Source: Nepenthes gracilis (Eukaryota; Streptophyta; Magnoliopsida; Caryophyllales; Nepenthaceae). From it: a stretch of DNA of 64,000 nucleotides. The position numbers were made by a program, and so were the translations under genes. Location: NCBI GenBank assembly GCA_033239525.1, contig BSYO01000009.1:20543299-20607298 (forward strand). Reading direction: 5' to 3'. Of this stretch, positions 12,606 to 24,462 are shown piece by piece. Under the pieces are notes generated by a model. That model did no database searches, was not told the DNA's origin, and worked only from the letters and a program-made list of their open reading frames with translations. Numbering within the stretch: the first letter of the stretch is position 1; each line of letters starts with the position of its first letter.

Positions 12606-14093
12606 TAAAGAACATTGAAGCTGGTCTTGGCCCCCATCAAGAAAGAAGGTTTGATATCTTATAAAAAAAATTGGTGCTTATTTATCTTTTCTGTTACCCA
12701 GCTTGCCTGCTTTGCTCCGGTGCTATGTGCCCTGAAACTGTTTTGAGTATTATTATATGGTGTTATGCTTTGTTTCTTACTGATGAAGAGCGATTGGCAG
12801 CGGTTTTTTTTTTTCCTGAAAAAAAATTATATAGTTGTGGCAGCTTGTAATGAGACTGGTATACGTTCAATTTAGCTTGAGTTATTCAGTTTCTCCAAGC
12901 TAATGAATAAGCTGAGTTATCTGCAATTCCTTCCTCGTTGCCAGCAGCTGTGCTTCTATTTCTCTGTGCAGGTCATGGAAGATGAAGAAAGTCCTTGGAT
13001 ATGAATATGAGAAACTGCTATTTAATTGAAGACTTTCTGTAACGTCCTTTTGTTACTGTTGGGGCAAATATGAGGAAGAATTGGAGATTGCTTGAAGTCT
13101 GACAAATATTTTAGCAAAAACTTTGATCATTTCTGGGTTTTTCATGCTCCAGAGTGCGATAGGGACATATATTGGGCCATCCTATTTTTAAAAATTTTCT
13201 GAGAATTTTATCCTAATAATTTAGACAATTAAAATTATGAAACTATATTAAAATGTGTTATATTTAATTTATAATCCTAACTATCCAACTTATAAAGATG
13301 AAATCCTTTGGATTAGGAATATTAAGGGACTCTAATAGATCTTGTGATAGTTTGAACATATACATACTAGGCATCTTGGATGCTATGAACAGGGTTGAGT
13401 TGGATGAAGAAGCTAGTAAGATCAAAAGTAGTAGGCTCGTTGAGATTCACTAGGTGGTTTTGCCTAGTCTCAAATATTTGTCGCTCCCAAGAGTAATTAT
13501 TCTATATAAACATTATAAAAAACTAGCAGGTTATGAATTATTTAAACCCAATCTCATACTTTATAAATTGTTCATAAATTTATATAATTTTTTATTTATA
13601 TATAAACAAATTCAGTCAGATTAGTCACTGAAAGTAGGTCCGTCCCTATGTAAATAATAGATTGCACATAATCTCAGAGGTAAATCACGGGCAGAATGCG
13701 AATGTGAAGACCGACAATGGTAAAGCTGTTATGGTCCTTCCAATGAGAAGGTTCCAATATTCAACTTTTGTAGATAAGTATATATTTTATATTAAGTAAT
13801 TTAAATGTATATATTTAATTTTTATTATTCATATGGAAATCTCCTGATTAGGACCATAACAGCTCTGGCCATGGCAAAACAGAGAAAAAAAAAAGAATGT
13901 AAAGACCAGAAGGAACAACATAACTTATTAAGAAGGAACGACACATCACGGCAATGCATAATGCATGCCCACAACCATAAGTAGTAGTGATTAAACTACA
14001 AACTGCATGATTATTTAGACAAGAATGCCTGAACACCTCAGAAGGCACTTATTAGGTAGGATAGCCAGCGGGTCAGAGCTTTCGAAGGAAAGC
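12606..14093. other. LUL 3' flank and intergenic DNA
   Basis: The first 500 bp or so probably hold the 3' UTR and polyadenylation region of the LUL-type gene. The remainder is AT-rich. The convergent methyltransferase gene ends at 14094, so the two genes share this 3' intergenic space. No other gene is supported. Confidence 0.5.
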
Positions 14094-15530
14094 TCAGCTC
14101 CCCCACCACTGATGAACGTAAACGCCACTGCTCCTGAGGCCCTTGCACAGCTCCATGCAGTTTTCCTTATAGACACGGCCTCCAGTTTCAGAGTCCGAAT
14201 TCGAGCATTGAATAAATAGCTCATCAACAGAGCAAATAGCTCGGGTTTCAAATAACTCAAACAGAAGTTTCAATTCAGCCTTCCCCATGTTCATCTTCAA
14301 GACCACAAAATCCGCAGTCTCCACAGTTTCATTGAACCACCTAAGGAAATCGAATTCTTCGTCGTCGAAGGGTAGTTCGATATCTTGAACAGTAGCTGAT
14401 TCGGGTTTGACAAAATTCCCAGCCAATCCCGGGTGGTAGATGAAGGTAACGCCTGGTTTATTAACATGGGAAGTCAAGACTAGAGCATTGTGATCGACAA
14501 TGTAAGCGTCAAATGCTCTTGAATCAAGAGGATAAGACGGGAGGAACCAGTTACTATTGCTGAAGTTCGCTGCCTCTCTAGCCCCCATGTCAATATACAC
14601 CAATCTCCTTTTAGGAGACACGTGGGTGAAATTAGGCAAATAAGCAATTCCCCTATCTCGTTGCATTAGCTTTTCCTTGACAAGAGGTTCCAAGTGCCCC
14701 ATAAATGGCTTGTTCCTCATGATTGATCCGCAGTCAGCTGGAAGCTGGTATTGTTTGAAAGAAGCAATGGTGTCAAACTTCTTCCTAAATGCAACCAAAG
14801 TAAAGCCGATCAAGCTTGTTACATGCATCACACTCGAGCTTTTGAGGAAGGAGGAAACTGGGGTTGCAGACCTAATCAGGCTACTGGGGCTAGAACTTTT
14901 GATGCTGACAACCATCGCCCCTAATCCCCCAGGCTTAAGAATTCGCTCGACTTCATCAATGAGGAGTGCAGGAACCGAGACCTTATCTAGATCTCGAGTA
15001 AGGATGAAGTCAAATGAATTGTCCTCGTAATCAAACTCATAGACAACTTGCTTTTGCTTTAGTGTGAAAAATGGGTGCCTATAAACTCCATAAACATTAG
15101 CAAATCCCAATTTGCGCAATGCCATTTCGGCGGACGCAGATCCCCATCCAACACACAGAGATTTAGCATCGTGATTCAACAAATGCTTACCTATAAGCTC
15201 TCTAACCACAGCGATGATCAAGTTATCACTCTCTTTGCACTGTGCATACCTCATATGTGGGCATGCAATCGGAATGAAGGGTTTCAAAACCCGACCCAGA
15301 ATCGAATTTGGATCCAAAAGGCCCAGATGAGTAGCACATTCATCGGAATTCACAGGATAGAGAGTAGTTGTTTCAGTGTCACAAACAAGTAGCATTAATG
15401 GCAAGCTTGAAACAGCTATGACAAACAGGAAGGCACGAATAATTACACGCCTCGCTAAAGAACCATGAAGGACTTGCCATTTCAATGCCTTATAGGCACC
15501 GGAATCACTCACTCCACTCATCCTTATCAA
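14094..15530 (-). CDS. Membrane-anchored SAM-methyltransferase-like protein (DUF7870 type)
   Basis: A single uninterrupted 478-codon frame. Near the N-terminus (about residues 28-49) a hydrophobic segment after Arg-Arg predicts a type II signal anchor, suggesting an endomembrane or Golgi protein. Residues about 120-215 resemble a class I methyltransferase fold: a glycine-poor motif I (SLCVGWGSASAEMALRKLG) and a post-strand segment EVERILKPGGLGAMVVS typical of methyltransferase-11 proteins. The C-terminal half, with YIDMGAREAANFSNSNWFLP and a final CMELCKGLRSSGVYVHQWW, matches my memory of an uncharacterised plant family annotated as SAM-dependent methyltransferase superfamily / DUF7870. Motif I lacks the usual DxGxGxG, so catalysis is uncertain. 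The next ATG is four codons in (Met4); the longer start was kept. Confidence 0.85.
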   Translation of the reverse strand: MIRMSGVSDSGAYKALKWQVLHGSLARRVIIRAFLFVIAVSSLPLMLLVCDTETTTLYPVNSDECATHLGLLDPNSILGRVLKPFIPIACPHMRYAQCKESDNLIIAVVRELIGKHLLNHDAKSLCVGWGSASAEMALRKLGFANVYGVYRHPFFTLKQKQVVYEFDYEDNSFDFILTRDLDKVSVPALLIDEVERILKPGGLGAMVVSIKSSSPSSLIRSATPVSSFLKSSSVMHVTSLIGFTLVAFRKKFDTIASFKQYQLPADCGSIMRNKPFMGHLEPLVKEKLMQRDRGIAYLPNFTHVSPKRRLVYIDMGAREAANFSNSNWFLPSYPLDSRAFDAYIVDHNALVLTSHVNKPGVTFIYHPGLAGNFVKPESATVQDIELPFDDEEFDFLRWFNETVETADFVVLKMNMGKAELKLLFELFETRAICSVDELFIQCSNSDSETGGRVYKENCMELCKGLRSSGVYVHQWWGS

Positions 15531-17040
15531 ATCTTTAACCGTAAATCTTTCAAAATCTCAATCAGGTCTGAAGATTTCGGTACTGCGATTGAGGAACTAG
15601 GAGTTTTCTTTAGCAGTGTAAAGATCGAGAGAGAAAAGCTCAAATCTACAGAGGGAAACGAGATTAGCGTGTACAAAACCTGGAGGAGGTGTGATTCCCA
15701 CCCACAAGGAGACCCATTGATTTTTGGAACCCTAACCAAACCCTTCTGGGAACTCTTCTCGGCATTGGCTCATAGAAAGCGAAATCCATAATTCTCACAG
15801 AATTCTACCCAATTGCCATGAATTTTGTGCGGGGCTCTTGAGTATCTACATTATAGGTTTTCCAACTGGGGCTGTCTACGGAGGATGAGTTGTAATAATG
15901 GAGCTGCGGTTGTAGGGTTTAGAATGTGAGTGAAGAGAGAACTCTGAGCGTATGAATCTGGAAGAAGAGGAATGCCAGCGTTTCATAATGCTGCTTGTCT
16001 TTTGGCCGTTTGCGAGTACGTTGATGTTTGAGGAAGGCTCGCTATTCAATGTTTCAGATACGTGTCAATCGCTTTGCCGTTTTTGTCCGTCATTAGCAAC
16101 CAAAATTTGTATTACCACCCAAAATATTAAAAAATACTCTTTAAAATTTTTATTATTATATTTTTAAAAACTTTTCATTATTGTTTCCGTACTAGATTAT
16201 TTTAAAAATAAAATTTATTTATTAAATAAATCGTAGCATCTCAAATAATATTTTCAAGAAACGAAATTCATAAATAATTTTAAATTTTAGTATTAATTTC
16301 TCCTTTGATTTATATTCTTAATTAATTATTATCGAATTCTATTATGGCTAAGGAAATTGTCCATGTTACCACGTAAAAAAACTCTAAAGCTAACTTGTAT
16401 TTTAAATTTCAAAAATTTTGAAAATTTTTAACAGGGATTTATTTTAACATATGAAATTAAACGCAGTGAATTTGAATAATCTTTTTTTGTAAATAAATTA
16501 AAAATAAAAATAAAAATGAAAAGAATAAGAACAAAAAATAATGATTTAATGTTTTCAATATTTTTTGTTTTGAAATAAGTCAAATTTCATACTACATCTG
16601 ATGGGTGCAGTATAACCGGCCCAGGAAAAAATTGCTCAAACCGCTTCGTCTTATCCAGGTGGTTGTCACGGGTAGTTTATGACCGATGGTTATTATAAAA
16701 AAAAAATAACCACCTCCACATTTATAAGGATCCTCGTCCAAACAAAGAGGGAGGAAGAAGAAGGGGAAAAAGGAAAAGGAACAGGAGGAAATGGCGAGGG
16801 AAAGGATATAAAAAACAAAGTATCTAGAAAGAAAGTGAGGAAGAAGCCAGCCCCTAATCATCCATGGAGGCCAGAATAATTTCTGAATGGCCGATCCAAA
16901 CAATCCCCATTTTCCTCCAAGAGATTCCCCTCAAGTGACATCCCTTCAGAGTAAACCGTTCACCGGTTGAATACAACAAAACACTCAACCCACCAAATAT
17001 GTATCCTCCATTTATCTTTCTATATTCTTGGAAAAACTTC
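15531..17040. other. Methyltransferase upstream region and intergenic DNA
   Basis: The first 300-400 bp carry the minus-strand leader and promoter of the methyltransferase gene. Beyond about 16100 the DNA is AT-rich, with a GA-rich block near 16740-16860 that yields short frames of low-complexity Lys/Glu protein. The right part (about 16600-17040) may belong to the LTR remnant marked by the hairpin at 17041-17120. Confidence 0.4.
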
Positions 17041-17120
17041 TAATTTAAGCGTCAGAGGGTTTACGGTGGGAGCAATTTCCGCCGACCTCTGACGTCTCGT
17101 TTTTAGTTGTGTTGCGCAGG
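17041..17120 (+). repeat. Fragment of gypsy LTR with conserved hairpin
   Basis: The arms CGTCAGAGG and CCTCTGACG form a perfect 9-bp inverted repeat around an inner stem (CGGTGGGA pairing with TTTCCGCCG). TTGTGTTGCGCAGG follows. The same layout (GACTT-like lead, CGTCGGAG arm, GGCGGGGG inner stem, then a TTGTGTTGTGCAGG-like tail) occurs on the other strand in the LTRs at 40802-41801, 52089-53178 and 56538-57853. I take it as the leader region of a decayed plus-strand LTR whose outer ends I cannot place. Confidence 0.55.
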
Positions 17121-18508
17121 ATTCATGTTTGAAACTATGGAGGGCGGATCCGTGTCAGATCGACCAGCAAGAAGATCTGATTTGTGGTCTCTGATCCGTA
17201 TTATAATCCGAATTCCTAGTACGCAACATCCAAGAGCCACGGTTATAAAATCAAAAGGAACCCCATCTCTTAAAGAGATTAAGAAAATCATTTTTAATAT
17301 CTAAGCCGTTTATTTTAAATAAATAATTATATTTAATTTAAAAAAAATTAAAAATTAATTATTATATTATAATTATTTATTTAAAAATATATAATCTAAA
17401 TATAAAAATAATTTTTCTATATCTTTAAAAGATGGAAGCCTCCTCCCCATGTTTAGATATCTATGGGATTTGAATAAACATTGCCTGCCACCCAACCTTT
17501 TGAAAGCTTAGAGGTGGTTGTGTCGGTGGTGGTTGACGCTGGGCCAGGGGATGAAAGTTTAATGGTGATTCTGGGCTGGACTGATAATAATTTCTACTAT
17601 AATAATAATCCACCAATAGAATATATCTATTTTAATTTATTTTCCTAAAAAAATATATTCATTATAAACATAAATTTGTAATATAATATCTATAAAATGT
17701 AAGCTGGAAGAACAGATTTATTAACCTTGGAATAATAAATTAATGTAATATAGAATTTACACCATAAAAAAGGGAAAAATTTATTTTTTATTTAACTTTT
17801 TAAATATTATTCTAAGTTTTTTTTATTTATAATAGATATAAATTTAAAAAACTAAATTATACATTTATATATAATTTATATATAAATTTATAATAAAATA
17901 GTATTTGTCTTGAAATTATGACTTACGAGAGCTGAACGTGGTTTCATAAGCTGAAAGAAATGCAACTGCGAGAATAAAAAGATAAAATAATAATAATAAT
18001 AATAATAACCATAAACAAAGTTCAGCAGGATGGGGACGAGACATCACATCTACAATAATGTGTACGTCTTTATTTGGAAAATAATTGTACGAAAAAACCC
18101 ACCCAACGAGTAATCATTGTACTCGCCCACGTTACTGGCTGATTGCATAGCTTTCATTGCCCCCATAATATTTAAATAATTATTTTTAAAAAAATTAATT
18201 TCTAATTTAATATTTAATAAATATTAAATTATAAAAATTTTAAAAAATATAATTATATTTTATATATTTTTTAATCTTAGATTTTAATCCAATGACTATA
18301 AGTGGAGAAGCAGGATCTCCAAATTCCCACAATGTCTCTGCTCACTCTATTTGGTTACAGTGGTAATAAGGAGAGGTTGACAATTAGAAAAAAATATCGG
18401 TCAATATTTATTGATAAAAGCTATTAAGTGTAAAATAACTAGACCAATAATAATTAGTTTAGTAGTCCTAGTAGAAGGCGAGGTCCATTTGTGAAGATTG
18501 TTGCCCAC
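17121..18508. other. AT-rich intergenic DNA
   Basis: No gene is supported. An (AAT)n microsatellite lies at 17986-18008. The right end should hold the 3' end of the LINE whose frame stops at 18509; I could not locate a clear poly(A) tail or target duplication. Confidence 0.5.
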
Positions 18509-18916
18509 TTATAATTCGAGCCTTGTTAAGTGATCAGCTACTGAGTTTTGGAATGTGATGAAACGTAATATTTCACTTCCTAATGGTGAGATTTTTATGA
18601 TCTATAAGGAACCCTTAATGTAGGTCTTTTGTATCAATATTTTCTTAGATCTTGCAAATAAAAAGTTTAGAATCTAATTTAATAATGATTTCGTTCAATC
18701 TTATCTTTCAGGTGGTTTGTAATATATTGTAAATGACTTTAACTTTAATGGTTAAGATATTTGAAATGCTAAGGGAGTTCAAAAATTCCAAAATCTAATT
18801 ACTCGCATTGTTCCTCACACAGGTACCATGCTACATTTGCCATATTCAACTATGCTAGCATTCGTGTTGATTTTAAATCAATCCTTTGGTGGGAGAGTCC
18901 ATGTTAGCATCAATTG

Positions 18917-19749
18917 TGTTGGAGGTCATTCCCGTATGAAAGTTCTAATAGTTGGAGAATTCAGACGGAGTACGAAGACTTTGTGGGCAAATTATGTGTT
19001 CCGGTCAACATGATATTGACTGACGACATGCGAATCTGCTGCAAGATTGCAGAAGGATATTTGACCGGTCAACGTGAGGCGTTGACTGGCCAAATGAAGA
19101 AGACGGTCAACGTAAGACGTTAACCGGCCAAGTAAAGAAAACGGCCAATGGGGCGTTGACCAGCTAGGAATAGAAATGCCGATGGACTGTCATCTTCAAA
19201 AGGCGGGCTGTTAACTTCCCTAATTTGGCAGTTAGGAGATGTCATTCTTGAAAAGATAAAAGGTCAATTTGTAGAGCATGCATGCGCCGCCTGCTGCTGG
19301 ACAAGGAGTGCCCCATCTTTGCAGGTTTTGGGAACTGTACACGTAGTCCCCATGCTGAGTTGGTAGTTGCTCATTTTGTTGAAGGAGTATATATATATTA
19401 TACTTGAGTTTTGTGTGGAGTTATCCAATCAAAAGAATTGTATGAGAAAGATGAGAGAAAAAGTGAAAGAAAAGTAAAAGCAATGAATAAAAACAAAGTG
19501 TAAGTTCTTTGTATACTTGTACTCTGTTCTTTGTTTTCACATCTTGGTTTGTGTAATTGTATGGTTTGTGTAGCCAATCTCATATAGTAGATTTGTTTAC
19601 AAACTAAGTATCCCGTAATTTTTTTCTTAATTAAGAAGAGTTTTTCACGTAAAATTGTGCGTATTCTATCCTTCCTCTTCATCCTTCGCTTCTCTATGTG
19701 TATGTGTGATTCTGTGCATAGTTGTCCGTCCGCCCATTCTACGCCAACA
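18917..19749 (+). mobile_element. Solo LTR (833 bp) inserted in the LINE
   Basis: Begins TGTTGG and ends CCAACA, a perfect 6-bp inverted terminus, and is flanked by identical 5-bp direct repeats AATTG (18912-18916 and 19750-19754). Removing the segment plus one AATTG rejoins the LINE reading frame as MHQLMLTWTLPPKD immediately before FKINTNAS, which confirms both boundaries. A TATA-like run (TATATATATTATA) near 19389 followed by a TTGTGTAATTG stretch suggests a plus orientation. No internal region remains, so it formed by LTR-LTR recombination. The left third is rich in TTGAC motifs. Confidence 0.9.
19000..19165. promoter_or_regulatory. TTGAC / GTCAA cluster in the solo LTR
   Basis: About seven W-box cores in both orientations (GGTCAAC, TTGACT, TTGACC) lie within about 165 bp, including the back-to-back TTGACCGGTCAA near 19060. 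The position upstream of the TATA-like run is that of an LTR U3 enhancer. Control by WRKY factors is inference. Confidence 0.4.
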
Positions 19750-22700
19750 AATTGATGCATCTTCAATGGATTGATCGATGATGTGATAAAGTGGTCACAA
19801 TCTAACATATCAGCCAAGGATTGAATAGACTTGATTGTAGGAGGTTCATCTTTGAGTGTTAGGCATGAAAATGGATCTATTCTCATCTTTGCAGATGAGA
19901 TGGTGAGCAATCTAATCCTGTACCAGGGAATGATGATAGGCAGAGGGAAGATCTCCTAGTGGGGACCTCCAGACCCAAGAGGCTTGATTGCGATCGCAAA
20001 AGATGTGACTAATAGTTTTACGGAGTTTATAATGTATACATTTTTCAAATTCTAAGAAATGCGTACATTTTCTTTTAAGCATTAGTAAGAAGTTTGTCTT
20101 TCATTAGATGCCAAATGAATACTTTGAATTTAGATGGGTATTTGAAGTTATAAATTTTTCCATGTTGCCCTTTAACATTTTTATCTTCCTCCTATGAAAT
20201 GGCAGAAGCCGAAGAACCAAATACTTATTCGAGCTACTATCCCTCAGTCTTGTCTTCACTAGTGTTAGTCAGACTGATGTGGATACATTTAACCATCAAT
20301 ATACCCTCTCCTGTAAGTTTCTCTTCAAGGAAGTAATAACCCTCACAAGTCAGAAAATGTGCTATTTTCAACTCAAACTCCTCTAATGGAAGGGGGATTT
20401 AGATTTGGACATGAGAACGGCACCCCCTACCCATTTATATTTTCAGAAATTAATGACAATATCATTACCCAGATTCCATTTTATACATTTCTTTATAAGA
20501 TCCCTCATTTTGAGAATGCTGCGTCAGGTTCATGAAGTATTGGATTACCTTTGACAGAAAAGAGGCTAGCTAATTGTAAGTATTTGGCTTAAAAAATCTG
20601 AGCCTTCAGCTTGTTGGACCCACGAAGTAGATTCCAACTGAGTTTGCTAATGAGAGCCAGATTGTTGTCAGAAACACTTCTCAATCCAAAGCCACGTTCT
20701 TCTTCGGTTTGCAGATATCATTCCAATTGACCAAGTGAACTTTATGCTCTCCCCATAGAAAATTGACATTAATTTGATCCAGTTGGTTGCAGATGTTCTT
20801 GGGAAAAGCTTGACTTTGCATAAGATACATTAGGATAGATTGGGCCATTGGCTGAATGAGGGTTGCCCCATCCGCAGTTGAAAGATACTATGACTTTCAA
20901 GCTTGAAGTTTCTTTCCCACCCTCTCAATGATCTCTCAGTAGTAATCTCGGATTTTTCTCTTTACACCAATTTTACATCAAGATATTTTCCCAAATCATT
21001 TACTTTTTTGAATCCACAAATTCTTTGATCATTGACAATCTCCTTCTTCACACTTAGGGACAGGTAGATGAGGAATTTGCTAGTAATGAGGCACTGCCCC
21101 GAATAATTGCAGAACAACTCCAACAAGTCAGTGACGAGGAAAATTTAGGTGGTGCTAGCTCTTGTGGACAAAAGGAGTTCATCAGCATAAAATAGATGTG
21201 AGATAGATAGCCTCTTCTGCAGGATTTAGTAGGTTTCAGAGTGTGTCAAGGATAAACTCCTATCTCACCTTATCATATACTTTTATAAGATTAATTTTAA
21301 TAATCATGCTAGCATTTCTCCCTTTGGCTTTATGGACAAAATGAAGTATCTCCTGCACGACTAAAATATTGTCCTGAGTCATCCTATCAGGGAAAAAGCT
21401 AGCTTGGGTAAGGCTGATGATCTTGCTGAGGAGAGCCCTTAGCCAAAGCACAATGATCTTGGCAATAATCTTGTAGCTAACATTACAAAGGAAAATAGGC
21501 CTAAAATGATTTAAACTTTTAGGGGGATAAGAATTAAAATGGTATGGTTGATCTCACTGGGCAATTTCCCCTCACGAAAGGCTGTAGAAACCATGAGAAT
21601 GAGAGCACTTTAATAAAAGGGATGAAAACCATCCTGCCCAAGTGCTTTAAGAGGTTTCATGGAGAAGAGAGCACTCTTGACTTCCCAGATATTAGGTGCA
21701 ACATCTAAATTATTTTTTTAAAAGTCTGGGACAATAGGCCAGTTGGTCATTAAGTTGCCGGACTCGGCAAGAGCAGAGTCATGGAAGATCCCTTTGAAGT
21801 GGAGATTGGCGGCTTCCTCTAGATCTTTACAGTTAGAGGTCCAGTTCCCATCTTCATTCTTCAATGTGATGATCTTATTCCTTCCTCTCATATTGATAGT
21901 AGTGACAAAGAATAATTTAGTATGTCTCTTCCTTTAGGCAAATCAATTCAACCTTGATTTCTAAAACCAAAGCATTTCTTCTTTTTCAAGAATCTCCAAA
22001 AATTGGTGGATAAATTTAGTCTTAATTCTATAGAGGCGAAGAGAGTTAGTTCTGGCCAACATCTCTTGGCCACCTCGGATGCGCTTGAAAAGGCTTAAAT
22101 TTGATTTTGAAAAGGTTACTGAAAGTGTTTCTATTCCAATCTAGTAACTCTAATTTAATTTTTTTGTCATTTTTCGTGATATAACCTTGAAAATTTATTT
22201 AAATCTTATCAATCAGATCACAGTACAATAAATATGTGATCCACGTGACTTCAAATTTAAAAAATTTAAGAATTTTTAGAGGATTTTACATATTTTTAAC
22301 ATTGAGAAATACTAAACTGTGATTTGAAGTGACCTTAATGAGGTTCGTGACCAAAGCATTTTGGAATTTGTTCCTCCACTCTTCCACAGCTACCACTCTA
22401 TCAATGCATTTGCAGACCAAGGTAAGGGGGTCCTGTATATTCCTCTAAGTGAATTTGGGCCCTTTGAATCCAAAATCCATAAGACCACATGCATTGAGCC
22501 AAATTTGAATTTGAATGCATCTACTCCGCCTGACCGTCTTCCTCCCCAGCTTTTCATCAGAAGCAATAACGTCATTGAAGTCTTCTATGACACACCATGG
22601 TAATGACTATAAGCTAGCAAAAAATTTCAGCTACTCCTAAATAATCTGTCTTTGATGAGGCTTAGGATTAACGTAGACAACAGACATCCAGTTTGGGTTA

Positions 22701-23000
22701 CCGCCATCATCCACGATAAGTAGATGAATGGCCTGGTCTGTGACATCCGTCTTCTCTACATTTACAAGTCCCTTATTCCAAAGAGCCCACATACTACTTG
22801 AGAGGCCCTAGGCATCACTAACAGTGGTGCCATCAAAACTTGACTTCTTAATGATCTTAGTTGCTTTCATACCACTAAGCCAAGGTTCCTAAATAAGAAT
22901 TGCATCCGGCTTGTGGACTTGCATGTTTTCACTGAGTTCACTTCTAAAACCTTTTCTAACCACCGCATAGCAATTTCAGGTGAGAATCTGCAGAATCAAC

Positions 23001-24050
23001 CTTCCATTATGGAGTAGATAGTTACACTGATATCACATTCTTGGCTAGAGTTGGCATTACTTATAGGATTTTTCACAATCCAAGTATAATTTAGTAGGTT
23101 AGCTTGTATCTGATATACTCATTAATTCAGTAGGATTGGATTCAGGGGGGATGGTGTAGAGATGGGGTGATAGAATCAGTCATAGAGAAGTCAGGATGGC
23201 CCTGTGTGATAGATTTTGTAGGGGTTAGTGCTCATGGAAACCTGAGTATGCTTGGGGTTATAACAGGGGGCTCCTGTGGTAAAGGAAAAGATTCCAGCTT
23301 TGGCACTGATGATATTCTTAAAAAGGATAGACGTATAGGCATTCTCAGTCTTCAGCAGTTCTTCTTGCTCATAATAATTGCTGATGAGATCTTGCTTCCT
23401 TAGGGCAGGTTTTGGGAAAGCAGCTTATGGCTAGAGCCACGTTAACTATACTCTTTTGTTTTTCCTTTTTTTTTTTGTTCTAATGAGATTTTACTATATG
23501 TTTATTAATTTAAAATCTATTTATAATTTATTATATATATTAAATTCTTTTAAAAGATAAAATATTAAAATATATTTTACATTCAAAGAATGTATTTCTT
23601 TTTTTTGATAATTTATCAGCATATAAGAATACGAATAAGAATATATGTATAACCCATGAGCTAAAATTCAAATCCAATAAAAAAGACTATCAAGCACAAA
23701 CAAAAAAGAGCCCAAAAACTCAGAATAAAAGGGAAAAAAAAAAAAGAAGATACAAGCCTTCCACCAACCAGCCGAAACAAGGAGGATCAGAGGCCAAAAA
23801 ATGTTGATCATAAACATGCTAAGAGAAATAATTATTTAATGTCTAAAAATAAATACATGTCATGGAAAGAAGGGGGAGAGAATAGTCCAAATCTTATTAT
23901 GAACATAATTAATCTAATCAGCAGTATTAGCCATTAAGGGAATTTGTAATTTGCTAAATTTGATATTATTTCTAATCTTTCATATGAAATAAATTACTAC
24001 GATCTAAAAGAGATTGTACACCACAAATGTGCACCGACCCATTTGATAAC
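23001..24050. other. LINE 5' remnant and AT-rich intergenic DNA
   Basis: The minus strand at about 23400-23010 may hold LINE ORF1 or the start of ORF2, but I see no zinc-knuckle motif. From about 23460 onward the DNA is AT-rich with poly-T and poly-A tracts and no gene. Confidence 0.4.
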
Positions 24051-24217
24051 GCTCCCGAGGATCCTGCTTTGAAAATTTGGGCCGTCGGTTGAAACTAATT
24101 ACTCATATTTGTTATATTTTTTAAAAAAATTTATAATATAAATGAATTTTGACGATCAATTTTAACCAACGGTACAAACTGATGACCAAAATTTACGAAA
24201 TAGGATCCTCAGGCTCC
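24051..24217. mobile_element. 167-bp hAT-like MITE
   Basis: An 8-bp direct repeat TTGATAAC flanks the segment exactly (24043-24050 and 24218-24225). The ends are imperfect inverted repeats sharing GAGGATCCT (left GCTCCCGAGGATCCT, right end read inward GGAGCCTGAGGATCCT). A short length with no coding capacity and an 8-bp duplication is the pattern of non-autonomous hAT elements. Confidence 0.75.
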
Positions 24218-24462
24218 TTGATAACTTGTCACCACCAATCCAACGGCCAATGACACCGTGTTTTTATGCAAATTTTCTTCCAAATGTTTTAGTCTTCATC
24301 TTGTAGAATGCTAAAGAAGCAATAAGAATAACAATTATAAAATCTGTTGATCTACTCTTTAATGCTTAACCTTTCATCCATTGTTAGTCTTAATATGAAA
24401 GGATGAGATCGGATATCATGTTGGTCTTGAAAAATTTGCCAAAGTTAAACGGGAACTAATGG

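Larger units (their letters stand above)
18509..23000 (-). mobile_element. Decayed LINE (L1-type) retrotransposon with C-terminal RNase H
   Basis: Minus-strand fragments appear in the correct order for a plant L1 ORF2. The endonuclease starts near 22995 (MQVHKPDAILI, then EPWLSGMKA) and continues at 22620-22580 (DFNDVIASDEK; the usual GDFND Gly is Glu). The reverse transcriptase region includes 21451-21260 (ASFFPDRMTQDNILVVQEIL) and its thumb at about 20880-20640 (NVNFLWGEHKVHLVNWNDIC). The zf-RVT segment lies at about 20170-20040 (YPSKFKVFIWHLMKDKLL). The RNase H domain runs from about 18895 (FKINTNAS) to a stop at 18509 (NSVADHLTRLEL). Stops and frameshifts occur throughout, so it is dead. 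ORF1 traces may extend to about 23400. A solo LTR interrupts it at 18917-19749. Confidence 0.88.
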
